Shown one piece after another: positions 8,343 through 17,362 of a stretch of DNA of 64,000 nt. Below the pieces are notes generated by a model. The model saw only the letters and a list, made by a program, of their open reading frames with translations. It was not told where the DNA came from and made no database searches. Source of the DNA: Massilia violaceinigra (GTDB lineage: Bacteria > Pseudomonadota > Gammaproteobacteria > Burkholderiales > Burkholderiaceae_D); the NCBI RefSeq assembly GCF_002752675.1, contig NZ_CP024608.1:4712001-4776000 (forward strand), written 5' to 3'. The first letter of the stretch is position 1. The number at the start of each line of letters is the position of its first letter. Position numbers and translations under genes: made by a program.

Positions 8343-9155
8343 ATGCCTATTCATTTCCGTCGCCGCAGCCTGACCCTGACCTTGACCTTTGGATTGATCG
8401 GCGCCGCCCTGGCCATGCCGGCCGCCGCCGCCGACCTGCTCACCGGCGCCAAGGCGCGCGGCACGCTGAAAATCGCCATGGAAGGCACCTATCCGCCGTT
8501 CAATTTCAAGGACTTGAAAACCAACCAGCTGGCCGGCTACGACGTCGACGTCGCCACCTTGCTGACGGCGCGCCTGGGCCTGAAGCCCGAGTTCATCACC
8601 ACCGAGTGGAGCGCGATCCTGGCCGGCCTGGCCGCCGGCAAGTTCGATGTGGCGGTCAGCCAGGTGGGCATCAATCCCAAGCGCGAGCAAACTTTCGATT
8701 TTTCCGAGCCGTACACCTATTCGAACCCGCAACTGATCGTGCGCAAGAACGAGAAGGCGACCTACGCCTCCCTGGCCGATCTCAAGGGCAAGAAACTGGG
8801 CGTGGGGCAGGGCAGCGTCTATGAGCAGCAAGCCAAGGCCGTGCCCGGCATCGAGGTGCGCAGCTATCCGGCCGCGCCGGAAACCTTGCAGGACCTGGCG
8901 TTCGGCCGCATCGACGCCGCCCTCAACGACAGCCTGATGGTCGCTTACCTGCTCAAACATTCCAAGCTCCCGATCCAGGCCGGCGCGCGCGTCGGCAACG
9001 TCGAGCGCATGGGCATTCCTGTCCGCAAGGGCAATCCTCTGCTCAAGGCCGCGCTGAACCGCGCACTGGCCGAGGCCCAGGCCGACGGCAGCCTCGCGAA
9101 ACTCTCGCTCAAGTGGTTCGGCAGCGACGTCAGCCGCCCGGCCGCGCAGCCCTGA
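8343..9155 (+). CDS. Polar amino-acid (cystine-like) ABC transporter binding protein
   Basis: Periplasmic binding protein of SBP family 3. Residues 1-29 are a signal peptide ending AAAA. The mature part starts with GTLKIAMEGTYPPFNFKD, the family hallmark, followed by GYDVDVATLLTARLGLKPEF and FDVAVSQVGINPKREQTFDF. About 270 residues, normal length. Spacing in these motifs resembles cystine/polar amino-acid binders (FliY/TcyA type), but the ligand cannot be fixed from sequence. The permease gene follows by 15 bases; no ATPase gene is adjacent. Confidence 0.88.
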   Translation: MPIHFRRRSLTLTLTFGLIGAALAMPAAAADLLTGAKARGTLKIAMEGTYPPFNFKDLKTNQLAGYDVDVATLLTARLGLKPEFITTEWSAILAGLAAGKFDVAVSQVGINPKREQTFDFSEPYTYSNPQLIVRKNEKATYASLADLKGKKLGVGQGSVYEQQAKAVPGIEVRSYPAAPETLQDLAFGRIDAALNDSLMVAYLLKHSKLPIQAGARVGNVERMGIPVRKGNPLLKAALNRALAEAQADGSLAKLSLKWFGSDVSRPAAQP

Positions 9156-9170
9156 TCGGGGCCGGTGTTG

Positions 9171-9836
9171 ATGGATTGGGCCGCGCTGGCCGAGCTCTTG
9201 CGCGACGCCGCGCCCTCGATGCTCAAGGGCACCGGCTACACGGTGATCTTTGCGCTGGCCTCGATGGTTGGCGGGCTGGCGCTGGGCTTTCCCACGGCGC
9301 TGATGCGCCTGTCGCGCTGGAAGCTGGTGCGCGCGCCGGCCGAACTGTATGTGAGCGCAATGCGCGGCACGCCCCTGCTGGTGCAGTTGTACGTGATCTA
9401 TTACTGGCTGCCCAGCATCGGCATCGACTTCCCGCCGGTGGTGGCCGGCGTGCTGGCGCTCTCGCTCAATGCCGGCGCCTTCCTGTCGGAGAGCCTGCGC
9501 GGCGCCGTGCTCGGCGTGAGCCAGGGCCAGTGGCGCGCCAGCTTCAGCCTGGGCCTGGGCTACTGGGCCACCCTGTACCACGTGGTGCTGCCGCAAGCGC
9601 TGCGCGTGGCCGTGCCGTCGATGAGCAATACCCTTATCAGCCTGATCAAGGATACCTCGCTGGTCTCGGTCGTCACCATTAGCGAGCTCATGCTAGCGAC
9701 CAAGGAAGCGGTCGCCGGCAGCGCCAATCCCTTGCCGCTGTATATGACCGCGGCCCTGATTTACTGGTGCCTGAGCCTGCTGTTCGAGGCGCTGCAGCGC
9801 TATCTCGAACGGCGCCTGAACCGCGCGCACCGCTAG
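9171..9836 (+). CDS. Amino-acid ABC transporter permease (HisM/GlnP family)
   Basis: Inner-membrane permease partnering the upstream binding protein. About 221 residues with roughly five hydrophobic segments. The start of the family domain, LLRDAAPSMLKGTGYTVIFA, is followed by a typical polar-amino-acid signature MRGTPLLVQLYVIYYWLP and by the cytoplasmic EAA-like loop ending HVVLPQALRVAVPS. I prefer the ATG at this position to a GTG six bases earlier because of spacing from a GGGG element. The operon lacks an ATP-binding subunit; one encoded elsewhere is needed. Confidence 0.88.
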   Translation: MDWAALAELLRDAAPSMLKGTGYTVIFALASMVGGLALGFPTALMRLSRWKLVRAPAELYVSAMRGTPLLVQLYVIYYWLPSIGIDFPPVVAGVLALSLNAGAFLSESLRGAVLGVSQGQWRASFSLGLGYWATLYHVVLPQALRVAVPSMSNTLISLIKDTSLVSVVTISELMLATKEAVAGSANPLPLYMTAALIYWCLSLLFEALQRYLERRLNRAHR

Positions 9837-10003
9837 GATCGTCCGCCGCCTTCGCCTTCGACTCCGCGAATCTGCGGCGCGATCGGTGGTGGCGCTCGAC
9901 ATGGCGCCCACGCCCATGCTAGTCTAGTCCACAGTGCTTCCACGATCCGTTTTGCCGGTGCGTGGCAGGTGTCCGCTGGCGTGTGCAATGTGTGCGAGGT
10001 GAG

Positions 10004-12241
10004 ATGGACAACGATCACGATCCGGCAACGCAGGGGGGCTCCGCGCAGGCGCGTGCCCGCCGCGCCGACCGCGCCTTGCCCGGCAGCGCCTTCGCCTACG
10101 ACCCCGGCGAGCCCGCAGCCTTGCCCGTCCTGGCGCGCGGCGCGCCGCAGGCGCCTCCCACCGATAGCAGCGGCGTCACCATCGAACGCCTGCGCCACGA
10201 AGAAGACCTGGCGCGCTCGGGCGACCTGTATCTGCTCGCTCCCGTCGGCTACTGCCTGCTGGCCTTCGACACCACCGTGCTGAAGGTGAACCTGGTTGGG
10301 GCCACCATGCTGGGCGTGGCGCGCGCCAATCCAGGACTGCACCATTTCCGCGCCTTCGTGGTTCCCGCCTTCCTGCCCGATTTCGACGGCTTTTTCGCCC
10401 GCGCCCTCAACAGCCACACCGGCGAAACCTGCCGCGTGCGGCTGCGAACGCCGAACGACGGCGGCGTCGACGTCACCTTGCACGGCAGCGCCGACGGCAG
10501 CGGCCAGGCCTGCCGCCTGATTGTCGAGCGCGCCGAAGGCAGGCTGGCGGCGCTCGAACGCAGCGAGGAGCGCTTGCGCCGCATCGTCCACTGCGCCGGC
10601 GAAGGCATCTGGGAAATCGACGCCGCCGCCCATACCACCTTCGTCAACCCGCGCATGGCGCACATCCTCGGCTACAGCATCGAAGACATGCTGGCCCGCC
10701 CGCTGATCTCGTTCATGGATGACGAGGGCATCGCCATGCTCGAACACTGCATCGCCGAGCACACCCCGGGCCTGCCCGCCCCGCGCGAATACCGCTTCAT
10801 CGGCAAGGATGGCAGGGTGGTCTGGACTTCCATGTCGACCAGCCCCATCCTCGACGCCGACGGCGCCTGCCTCGGCGCGCTGGCGCTGGTGACCGACATC
10901 ACCGTGCAAAAGCAGTCAACCGAGCTGATCTGGCACCAGGCCAACTACGACACGCTTACCGGGCTGCCCAACCGCCATATGTTCATGGACCGCCTGCGCC
11001 ACGAGACACGCAAGGCCGACCGCGGCGCCGATTTCCTGGCGCTGCTGTTCATCGACCTCGACCACTTCAAGGAGGTCAACGACCGCCTCGGCCATGCACG
11101 CGGCGACCTGGTGCTGGTCGAAGCGAGCCGCCGCATCGCCAACTGCGTGCGCTCGAGCGACACCCTGGCGCGCCAGGGCGGCGACGAGTTCACGGTCATC
11201 CTGTCGGGGCTCGACCATATCGGCAGCGTCGAGCGCATTGCCCACGCCATGATCGCGGCGCTGGCCCTGCCGTTCGAGTTGGGCGGCGAGAAAGCTTTTG
11301 TGTCGGCCAGCATCGGCATTGCCCTGTACCCGCCGGACGCGCGCGATATCGACCAGCTGGTCGAGCGCGCCGACCGCGCCATGTACGCCGCCAAGAACGC
11401 GGGCGGCCACCAGTTCAGCTATTTCACGCCCGGCCTGCAGCACGCCGCCCAGGCGCGCCAGAGCATTGCCGACGACTTGCGCGCGGCCATTGCGCTGCGC
11501 CAGTTCGAAATCGTCTACCAGCCCATCGTGTCGCTGCAGACGGGCGCCGTGCACAAGGCCGAGGCGCTGCTGCGCTGGCGCCATCCGACCCGCGGGCTGC
11601 TGGGACCGGCCGAATTCATTCCGTTCGCCGAGTCGAACGGGCTCATTGTCGAGATCGGTGACTGGGTGTTTCGCGAAGTGGCGCAGCAGGTGCAGCGCTG
11701 GCAGCACAGCCTCGATCCATCGTTCCAGATCAGTGTCAACAAGTCGCCGGTCCAGTTCCGGCGCGATGCCGATCTGTACCTGAGCTGGCTGGACTACCTG
11801 AACGAGCTGGGCCTGCCGGCGCACAGCATCGTCATCGAAATTACCGAGGGGGTGCTGTTCGAAGGGGCGAACCAGGTCATCGAACGCCTGCGCCAGTTCC
11901 GCGCGATGGGGCTGCAGGTGGCGCTGGACGACTTCGGCACGGGCTATTCCTCGCTGTCGCACCTCAAGCGCTTCGACATCGATTACGTGAAGATCGACCA
12001 ATCCTTCGTGGCCACCCTGGAAAACGATGTGGGCGACCTGGCGCTGTGCGAAGCCATCATTGTCATGGCGCACAAGCTGGGGCTGAAAGTGGTGGCGGAA
12101 GGGGTGGAGACCAAGGTGCAGCGCGCGCTGCTGGTCGATGCCGGGTGCGATTTTGCGCAGGGCTATGTGTTTGCGCGGCCGATGCCGGCGGAGGAATTTG
12201 AAACGATGGCCGCTGCGGGGATACCGCGTTTGCCGCATTGA
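10004..12241 (+). CDS. PAS-GGDEF-EAL cyclic-di-GMP protein
   Basis: Bifunctional-looking c-di-GMP enzyme. About 745 residues: an N-terminal region to about 180 with a possible degenerate PAS, a PAS/PAC domain around 190-300 (IVHCAGEGIWEID, then YRFIGKDGRVVW), a GGDEF domain with an intact GGDEF signature at 392-396, and an EAL domain with EALLRW from 520, IEITEG, DDFGTGYSSL and KIDQSFV. All main catalytic motifs are present, so both cyclase and phosphodiesterase activity are possible. No membrane helices, hence cytosolic. The start at 10004 follows GAGGTGAG; an in-frame ATG 42 bases earlier is less likely. Confidence 0.9.
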   Translation: MDNDHDPATQGGSAQARARRADRALPGSAFAYDPGEPAALPVLARGAPQAPPTDSSGVTIERLRHEEDLARSGDLYLLAPVGYCLLAFDTTVLKVNLVGATMLGVARANPGLHHFRAFVVPAFLPDFDGFFARALNSHTGETCRVRLRTPNDGGVDVTLHGSADGSGQACRLIVERAEGRLAALERSEERLRRIVHCAGEGIWEIDAAAHTTFVNPRMAHILGYSIEDMLARPLISFMDDEGIAMLEHCIAEHTPGLPAPREYRFIGKDGRVVWTSMSTSPILDADGACLGALALVTDITVQKQSTELIWHQANYDTLTGLPNRHMFMDRLRHETRKADRGADFLALLFIDLDHFKEVNDRLGHARGDLVLVEASRRIANCVRSSDTLARQGGDEFTVILSGLDHIGSVERIAHAMIAALALPFELGGEKAFVSASIGIALYPPDARDIDQLVERADRAMYAAKNAGGHQFSYFTPGLQHAAQARQSIADDLRAAIALRQFEIVYQPIVSLQTGAVHKAEALLRWRHPTRGLLGPAEFIPFAESNGLIVEIGDWVFREVAQQVQRWQHSLDPSFQISVNKSPVQFRRDADLYLSWLDYLNELGLPAHSIVIEITEGVLFEGANQVIERLRQFRAMGLQVALDDFGTGYSSLSHLKRFDIDYVKIDQSFVATLENDVGDLALCEAIIVMAHKLGLKVVAEGVETKVQRALLVDAGCDFAQGYVFARPMPAEEFETMAAAGIPRLPH

Positions 12242-12247
12242 AGGCAG

Positions 12248-12280
12248 TCCGTCGTTCCCGGCAGTGCCAGGAACGACGGA
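12248..12280. terminator. Bidirectional hairpin terminator
   Basis: Arms TCCGTCGTTCC and its complement, with a further GGCA/TGCC pairing inside, between the convergent c-di-GMP gene and the ETF-QO gene. Confidence 0.7.
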
Positions 12281-12300
12281 GCTGATGCAGTCGCCCGGGC

Positions 12301-13977
12301 TTACATCCCCGGGTAATTCGGCCCGCCGCCGCCTTCCGGCGTCACCCACACGATATTCTGGGTCGGGTCCTTGATATCGCAGGTCTTGCAGTGCACGCAG
12401 TTCTGCGCATTGATCTGCAGGCGGTCCTTGCCTTCGTCGGTTTTCACGTACTCGTACACGCCCGCCGGGCAGTAGCGCGACTCCGGACCGGCATACTGCG
12501 CCAGATTCACCGACACCGGAATGCTGTCATTCTTGAGCGTCAGGTGAATCGGCTGGTCTTCGGCATGGTTGGTGTTCGAAATGAACACCGACGAGAGCCG
12601 GTCGAAGGTCAGCTTGCCATCCGGCTTCGGATAGGCGATCGGCGCATAGTTTGCCGCCGGTTTCAGGCATTCATGGTCGCCGTAATCGCGGTGCAGAGTC
12701 CATGGCGCCTTGCCACGCAAAATCAGCTGGTCGATGCCGGTCATGATCGAGCCCAGGTACAGGCCTTTCGACAGCCACGGCTTGACGTTGCGCGCCACGT
12801 GCAATTCCTCGTGCAGCCAGGATTGCTCGAACGCGGTCGGGAAGGTCGACAGCTCGTCGTGCTGGCGCTGCTCGCCCAGCGCCGCGAAGGCCGATTCGGC
12901 CGCCAGCATGCCGGTCTTGATCGCCGCATGGCTGCCCTTGATGCGGCTCATGTTCAGGAAACCCGCTTCGCAGCCGATCAGCGCGCCGCCCGGGAACACC
13001 AGCTTCGGCAAGGCTTGCAGGCCGCCGGCCGTGATCGCGCGCGCGCCGTACGAAATGCGTTTGCCGCCTTCGAAGAAGGTGCGGATTTCCGGGTGCGTCT
13101 TGTAGCGCTGGAATTCTTCATACGGCGACAGATACGGATTCTCGTACGACAGGCCGATCACATAGCCGACCATGACCTGGTTGTTTTCCATGTGGTACAG
13201 GAAAGAACCGCCATAGGTATCCGACTTGAGCGGCCAGCCGGTGGTGTGGATGACCAGGCCCGGCTTGTGCTTGGCGGGATCGATTTCCCACAATTCCTTG
13301 ATGCCGATGCTGTACGACTGCGGGTCCTTGCCCTTGTTCAGGTCGTACTTGACCATCAGCTGCTTGCCGAGGTGACCGCGCGAACCTTCGGCGAACAAGG
13401 TGTACTTGGCATGGAGTTCCATGCCGAGCTGAAAGGCCGATGTCGGCTTGCCGTGGCGGTCCACGCCCATATTGCCGGTCGCTACGCCCTTGACCGAGCC
13501 ATTCTCGTTGTACAGAATTTCCGCGGCAGCGAAGCCCGGGAAGATTTCCACGCCGAGCGCTTCGGCCTGCTGGCCCATCCAGCGCACCACATTGCCCAGC
13601 GAAATCACGTAATTGCCGTGGTTTTCAAAGCAGGCCGGGGTCATGAAGCCGGGCGCCTGGTAGGCCTTGTTTTCGGTCAGGAACAGGATGCGGTCTTCGG
13701 TCACGGCCGTATTGAGCGGTGCGCCGAGTTCCTTCCAGTTCGGAATCAGTTCAGTCAGTGCGCGCGGGTCCATCACGGCACCGGACAGGATATGTGCGCC
13801 AATTTCGCCGCCTTTTTCCAGCACGCAAACGGACACTTCCTGGCCCTTTTCGGCCGCCATTTGTTTCAGGCGGATGGCGGCGGACAGGCCGGCAGGGCCC
13901 CCGCCGACGACGACAACGTCGTACTCCATTGCTTCGCGCGGACCGTATTGTTCGAGGATGTTGATAGGCTCTGTCAT
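12301..13977 (-). CDS. Electron transfer flavoprotein-ubiquinone oxidoreductase
   Basis: Membrane-associated enzyme passing electrons from reduced ETF (from acyl-CoA and other dehydrogenases) to ubiquinone. 558 residues, the usual length. The N-terminal FAD-binding motif is VVVGGGPAGLSAAIRL; the C-terminus carries the 4Fe-4S ligands as YCPAGVYEY near 503 and CVHCKTC at 527-533 followed by DPTQNIVW. The product is close to mitochondrial ETFDH-type enzymes. Monocistronic; transcribed away from the SDR gene. etfAB are not in this window. Confidence 0.93.
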   Translation of the reverse strand: MTEPINILEQYGPREAMEYDVVVVGGGPAGLSAAIRLKQMAAEKGQEVSVCVLEKGGEIGAHILSGAVMDPRALTELIPNWKELGAPLNTAVTEDRILFLTENKAYQAPGFMTPACFENHGNYVISLGNVVRWMGQQAEALGVEIFPGFAAAEILYNENGSVKGVATGNMGVDRHGKPTSAFQLGMELHAKYTLFAEGSRGHLGKQLMVKYDLNKGKDPQSYSIGIKELWEIDPAKHKPGLVIHTTGWPLKSDTYGGSFLYHMENNQVMVGYVIGLSYENPYLSPYEEFQRYKTHPEIRTFFEGGKRISYGARAITAGGLQALPKLVFPGGALIGCEAGFLNMSRIKGSHAAIKTGMLAAESAFAALGEQRQHDELSTFPTAFEQSWLHEELHVARNVKPWLSKGLYLGSIMTGIDQLILRGKAPWTLHRDYGDHECLKPAANYAPIAYPKPDGKLTFDRLSSVFISNTNHAEDQPIHLTLKNDSIPVSVNLAQYAGPESRYCPAGVYEYVKTDEGKDRLQINAQNCVHCKTCDIKDPTQNIVWVTPEGGGGPNYPGM

Positions 13978-14139
13978 GGTCTCATCATGGGATAGAAAAA
14001 TTTAAGCACGAGTGTGCGGCTTTTTGTCGAGGATTGCAACTTTGGCGCCATTTTACGGACAATATTAGACGCTGCCATCTAATACTGGCAATTTGTGACA
14101 TCATTATGCTTTCGCAAGACCACCGCACAGGAGCCGATC

Positions 14140-14916
14140 GTGGGTATTGAAGTAAATTTCGAAGGAAAAATCGCACTGATCACCGGCGCATCGAGCGGCC
14201 TGGGCGCGCGCTTCGCCAAGGCCCTCGCTGGCGCAGGTGCCCAGGTCGTGCTGGCTTCGCGCCGCACCGACCGCCTCAAGGAGCTGCGTGCCGAAATCGA
14301 AGCCGACGGCGGCGCCGCGCACGTGGTCTCGCTCGACGTGACCGATCTGGCGAGCATCAAGTCGGCCATTGCGCACGCCGAAACCGAAGCCGGCCCGATC
14401 GACATCCTGGTTAACAACTCGGGTGTCTCGACCACCCAGCGCCTGATCGACGTGACGCCGGAAGATTACTCCTATGTTATGGACACCAATTTGCGCGGCG
14501 CCTTTTTCGTGGCCCAGCAAGCGGCCAAGCGCATGATCCAGCGCGCCAAGGGCGACCCGAAAAAACAGCATCGTATTATCAACATTGCCTCCGTGGCCGG
14601 CCTGCGCGTACTGCCGCAAATTGGCGTGTATTGCATGAGCAAGGCTGGTGTGGTGCAAATGACCAAGGCAATGGCGGTGGAGTGGGGTAAATATGGCATT
14701 AACGTCAACGCGATTTGTCCTGGTTATATATCCACTGAAATCAACGAAGAATATTTCGCCACCGAACAAGGCCAGAAACTGATCGACATGCTTCCGCGCA
14801 AGCGCCCGGGCAAGCCGGAAGACCTGGACGGCTTGCTGCTCTTGCTGGCGGCCGAGGAAAGCCACTTCATCAACGGTGCGATCATCACCGCCGATGATGG
14901 TATGACAGCGCAGTAA
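14140..14916 (+). CDS. SDR-family oxidoreductase
   Basis: NAD(P)-dependent short-chain dehydrogenase of unknown substrate, about 258 residues. Seen: cofactor motif TGASSGLG, NNSG, the catalytic serine block INIASVAG, and YCMSK as the YxxxK pair. The open frame extends 15 codons upstream to an ATG, but a GTG at 14140 sits 6 bases after CAGGAG and gives the normal N-terminus, so GTG is taken as start. Close in style to 3-oxoacyl-ACP reductase-like SDRs. It is followed by a terminator and is not part of the aryl polyene operon. Confidence 0.85.
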   Translation: MGIEVNFEGKIALITGASSGLGARFAKALAGAGAQVVLASRRTDRLKELRAEIEADGGAAHVVSLDVTDLASIKSAIAHAETEAGPIDILVNNSGVSTTQRLIDVTPEDYSYVMDTNLRGAFFVAQQAAKRMIQRAKGDPKKQHRIINIASVAGLRVLPQIGVYCMSKAGVVQMTKAMAVEWGKYGINVNAICPGYISTEINEEYFATEQGQKLIDMLPRKRPGKPEDLDGLLLLLAAEESHFINGAIITADDGMTAQ

Positions 14917-14992
14917 AGTAAAAGTTCGTCGCGGCGCAACGCCGCGCACGTGGATCGCTTGTCCAGCCTGGGCCCTGCCTCCATAAACAAAC

Positions 14993-15029
14993 AAATGCAA
15001 AACCGGGAACAAAGCCCGGGTTTGCATTT
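14993..15029 (+). terminator. Hairpin terminator after the SDR gene
   Basis: 15-base arms, AAATGCAAAACCGGG against CCCGGGTTTGCATTT, with one mismatch and a 7-base loop, about 75 bases after the SDR stop. T-rich bases are inside the 3' arm. Confidence 0.7.
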
Positions 15030-15330
15030 AAAGCCAGATTTCCGGTATTATTCGCGCCTCTCCGTTTGTTCCCAACTCGCAGTCCTGCAGTTTCGCGCTA
15101 TCGGCGCACCAGCCGGCATCGCGTTTATTGCTCCCCAATCCCCTCTAATGCGCCTCTTCTGTTGTTTATCAGATATTTATTTGCATAAAATCCCGTAACA
15201 GTGGGACAATTCGGACCTTCTGTTGCTTGCTGCTACTTTAGTTTCTCGAATGGAAGTATTCCTCTAGGAGCCAGCATTACCGGCAGTTTATAATTTAGGC
15301 TGTACGTACCTTAGAGAAATAAGTAACAAA
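15030..15330. other. Upstream region of the aryl polyene operon
   Basis: About 300 bases, AT-richer than the genes, with no open frame of note. It should hold the single main promoter of the long operon that starts at 15331. I could not pick a -10/-35 pair or operator with confidence. Confidence 0.45.
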
Positions 15331-16065
15331 ATGCGAGTAGACGGCCTCAAGTTTTCCATTGCTGCGCATTCTGCGTGGGCGCCTGGACTGGCAACGGCCG
15401 AGGCCTGGGCCGGATGGGCACAGGCGCCGGTCAGAATCGGTGAAGGTCCCGATCCGGCCGTGTCCGCGATGCCTGCCATGCTGCGCCGGCGCGCCGGCTT
15501 CCTCGGCAAGATGGCGCTCGAGGTGGCCTACCGCTGCCTGGACGGCCGCACCGATATTGCGGCGGTTTTCTGCTCGCGTCATGGCGAAGTGTCGCGCGCG
15601 GTGGACCTGCTGGGCGAGCTGTCGCAGGGCGAGCCGATGTCACCGACCGGCTTCGGCCTGGCCGTGCATAACGCCAGCGCCGGCCTGTTCTCGATCGCAC
15701 GCACCGACCGCGCCAATCACATGGCCCTGTCGGCCGGCGCGGCGACCGTCGAACATGGCGTGGTCGAAGCCTGCGGCCTGCTGGCCGACGGCGCGCCCAT
15801 GGTCCTGCTGGTGGTGTACGACTGCGCACTGCCGGCGGCCCTCGCGCATTTCGAGGATTGCGACGAGCAGCCGCACGCGTGGGCATGGCTGATGACCGCG
15901 CCGGGCGCCCACGCCATCGGCCTTGCCTGCGACGCCGCCGACGGCACGGCGCCGGCGTCGACCCAGCCCGGTGGCCTGGATGTGCTGCACTTCCAGTTGA
16001 GCGGTGCCGCGAGCCTGGTGCGCCAGGCGGGCGGGCAGCGCTGGACCTGGACGCGCGATGTTTGA
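15331..16065 (+). CDS. Aryl polyene beta-ketoacyl synthase chain-length factor (ApeC-like)
   Basis: First gene of the aryl polyene (APE) operon. The 244 residues match the short ketoacyl-synthase-like family used as chain-length factor in APE type II synthases. The region that would hold the nucleophile reads GLAVHNASAGLFSIA, with no cysteine, so it should not condense by itself; it is expected to pair with the KS encoded at 27900 or 30286. MLRRRAGFLGKMALEVAYRC and FCSRHGE are further family features. Its stop overlaps the next start by 8 bases. Confidence 0.85.
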   Translation: MRVDGLKFSIAAHSAWAPGLATAEAWAGWAQAPVRIGEGPDPAVSAMPAMLRRRAGFLGKMALEVAYRCLDGRTDIAAVFCSRHGEVSRAVDLLGELSQGEPMSPTGFGLAVHNASAGLFSIARTDRANHMALSAGAATVEHGVVEACGLLADGAPMVLLVVYDCALPAALAHFEDCDEQPHAWAWLMTAPGAHAIGLACDAADGTAPASTQPGGLDVLHFQLSGAASLVRQAGGQRWTWTRDV

Positions 16066-16831
16066 CCGGATCGGCCGCTACTGGCGCGTACTCGCCACCG
16101 GCATCAGTTTTCTCGCCTTCGGTATCGGCGGCCTGCTGCTGCGCATCGCGGTCTTTCCGCTGCTGCAGGTGGTGGTATGGGAGCGCGCCGCGCGCGTCAC
16201 CGCGGCACGCGCCATCCTGCGCCTGACGTTTCGCGGGTTTGTGGGCCTGATGCGCGGCCTGGGTGTGCTGCGCTATGAATTCATCGGGCTCGAAAAGCTC
16301 GAACGGGGTGGCCTGCTGATTCTCGCGAACCACCCATCGCTGATCGATACCGTGTTCCTGATGGCGTTCGTCAAGCGCGCCGACTGCATCGTCAAGAGTC
16401 ACCTGTGGAACAACCCGTTCACCCGTGGTCCGGTGCGCGCCGCCGGCTACATCAGCAACGACAGCGGCGAGCAGCTGGTCGAGGCGTGCATCGCCTCCCT
16501 GCGTGCCGGGAACAACCTGATTATCTTCCCGGAAGGGACGCGCACCCCGGCCGGCGGCGCGATCAGCCTAAAACGCGGCGCCGCCAACATCGCCGTGCGC
16601 GGCGCGCGCGCCGTGACCCCGGTGCTGATCGACTGCCAGCCGCCGACGCTCGGCAAGGGCGACAAGTGGTGGCGCGTGCCGGAGCGCTTTGTGCAGTTCC
16701 GGCTTGAAGTGAAAGACGATATCGAGGTCGGCACCTTTCTTGGCGCCGGCGTGAGCGAAGTAATGGCGGTGCGTCATCTGACGGACCACCTGCAACAATT
16801 TTTTACTGGAGAGTACCAAGGCCATGCTTGA
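16058..16831 (+). CDS. 1-acylglycerol-3-phosphate-type acyltransferase of the APE operon (ApeD-like)
   Basis: Membrane-bound PlsC-family acyltransferase, probably acylating the lipid carrier of the polyene. About 257 residues. After an N-terminal hydrophobic segment (GISFLAFGIGGLLLRIAVFP) the catalytic block NHPSLID (HX4D) and the substrate block FPEGTRT are intact. The start at 16058 overlaps the previous stop (ATGTTTGA); an open frame reaches further upstream but inside the preceding gene. Overlap with the ACP gene downstream is again 8 bases, indicating translational coupling. Confidence 0.88.
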   Translation: MFDRIGRYWRVLATGISFLAFGIGGLLLRIAVFPLLQVVVWERAARVTAARAILRLTFRGFVGLMRGLGVLRYEFIGLEKLERGGLLILANHPSLIDTVFLMAFVKRADCIVKSHLWNNPFTRGPVRAAGYISNDSGEQLVEACIASLRAGNNLIIFPEGTRTPAGGAISLKRGAANIAVRGARAVTPVLIDCQPPTLGKGDKWWRVPERFVQFRLEVKDDIEVGTFLGAGVSEVMAVRHLTDHLQQFFTGEYQGHA

Positions 16832-17078
16832 AACAGAAGTCAAACAACTGATCATCGACGTCCTGCAACTGGAAGATATTAGCGTCGACGATATCGATAG
16901 CGCCGCGCCGCTGTTCGTCGAAGGCCTCGGCCTGGACTCGATCGATGCGCTGGAACTGGGCGTCGCGCTGCAGAAGCGTTACGGCATTTCGCTGTCGGCC
17001 GATTCGGAAGACACCCGCAGCCATTTCGCGTCGGTGCGCGCGCTGGCGGCCCTGATTGAAACCCACCGCAAAAAGTAA
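16824..17078 (+). CDS. Acyl carrier protein 1 of the APE operon
   Basis: 84-residue ACP carrying the growing or starter acyl chain. The phosphopantetheine site is GLDSIDALEL with Ser39. The sequence is acidic, as expected. It corresponds to the first of the paired ACPs (ApeE-like) found in APE clusters. Starts within the end of the acyltransferase gene. Confidence 0.9.
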   Translation: MLETEVKQLIIDVLQLEDISVDDIDSAAPLFVEGLGLDSIDALELGVALQKRYGISLSADSEDTRSHFASVRALAALIETHRKK

Positions 17079-17087
17079 GGAGTTTGT

Positions 17088-17360
17088 ATGGTAGACGTAA
17101 ACAATATGAGCCGTGACGAGCTGTATGCGTGGGTTGTCGATCTGCTGGCCGACATGTTCGAGCTCGATAAATCCTCGCTGACGGCCGACTCGAACCTGTA
17201 CGCCGATCTCGATATCGACAGCATCGACGCGGTCGACCTGGCGGTCAAGCTCAAGCAGCTGACCGGCAAGCGCCTGCAGCCGGAAGTGTTCAAGACCATC
17301 CGCACCATCGGCGACGTGGTCAACGCGCTTGACGATCTGGTCGAGGAGCAGGCGTTATAA
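17088..17360 (+). CDS. Acyl carrier protein 2 of the APE operon
   Basis: 90-residue ACP; the prosthetic-group site is LDIDSIDAVDL with Ser45. Acidic. AAGGAG lies before the ATG at good spacing. Together with the preceding ACP this is the double-ACP arrangement (ApeE/ApeF) of aryl polyene synthases. How labour is divided between the two cannot be read from the sequence. Confidence 0.9.
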   Translation: MVDVNNMSRDELYAWVVDLLADMFELDKSSLTADSNLYADLDIDSIDAVDLAVKLKQLTGKRLQPEVFKTIRTIGDVVNALDDLVEEQAL

Positions 17361-17362
17361 GC

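Noticed and set aside
7893-9596. Long minus-strand frame opposite the ABC transporter genes
   Set aside because: The plus-strand genes carry family signatures and signal peptide; the minus frame does not.
12391-13995. Long plus-strand frame opposite the ETF-QO gene
   Set aside because: The minus-strand product is an unmistakable ETF-QO with FAD and 4Fe-4S motifs; the other frame is its shadow.
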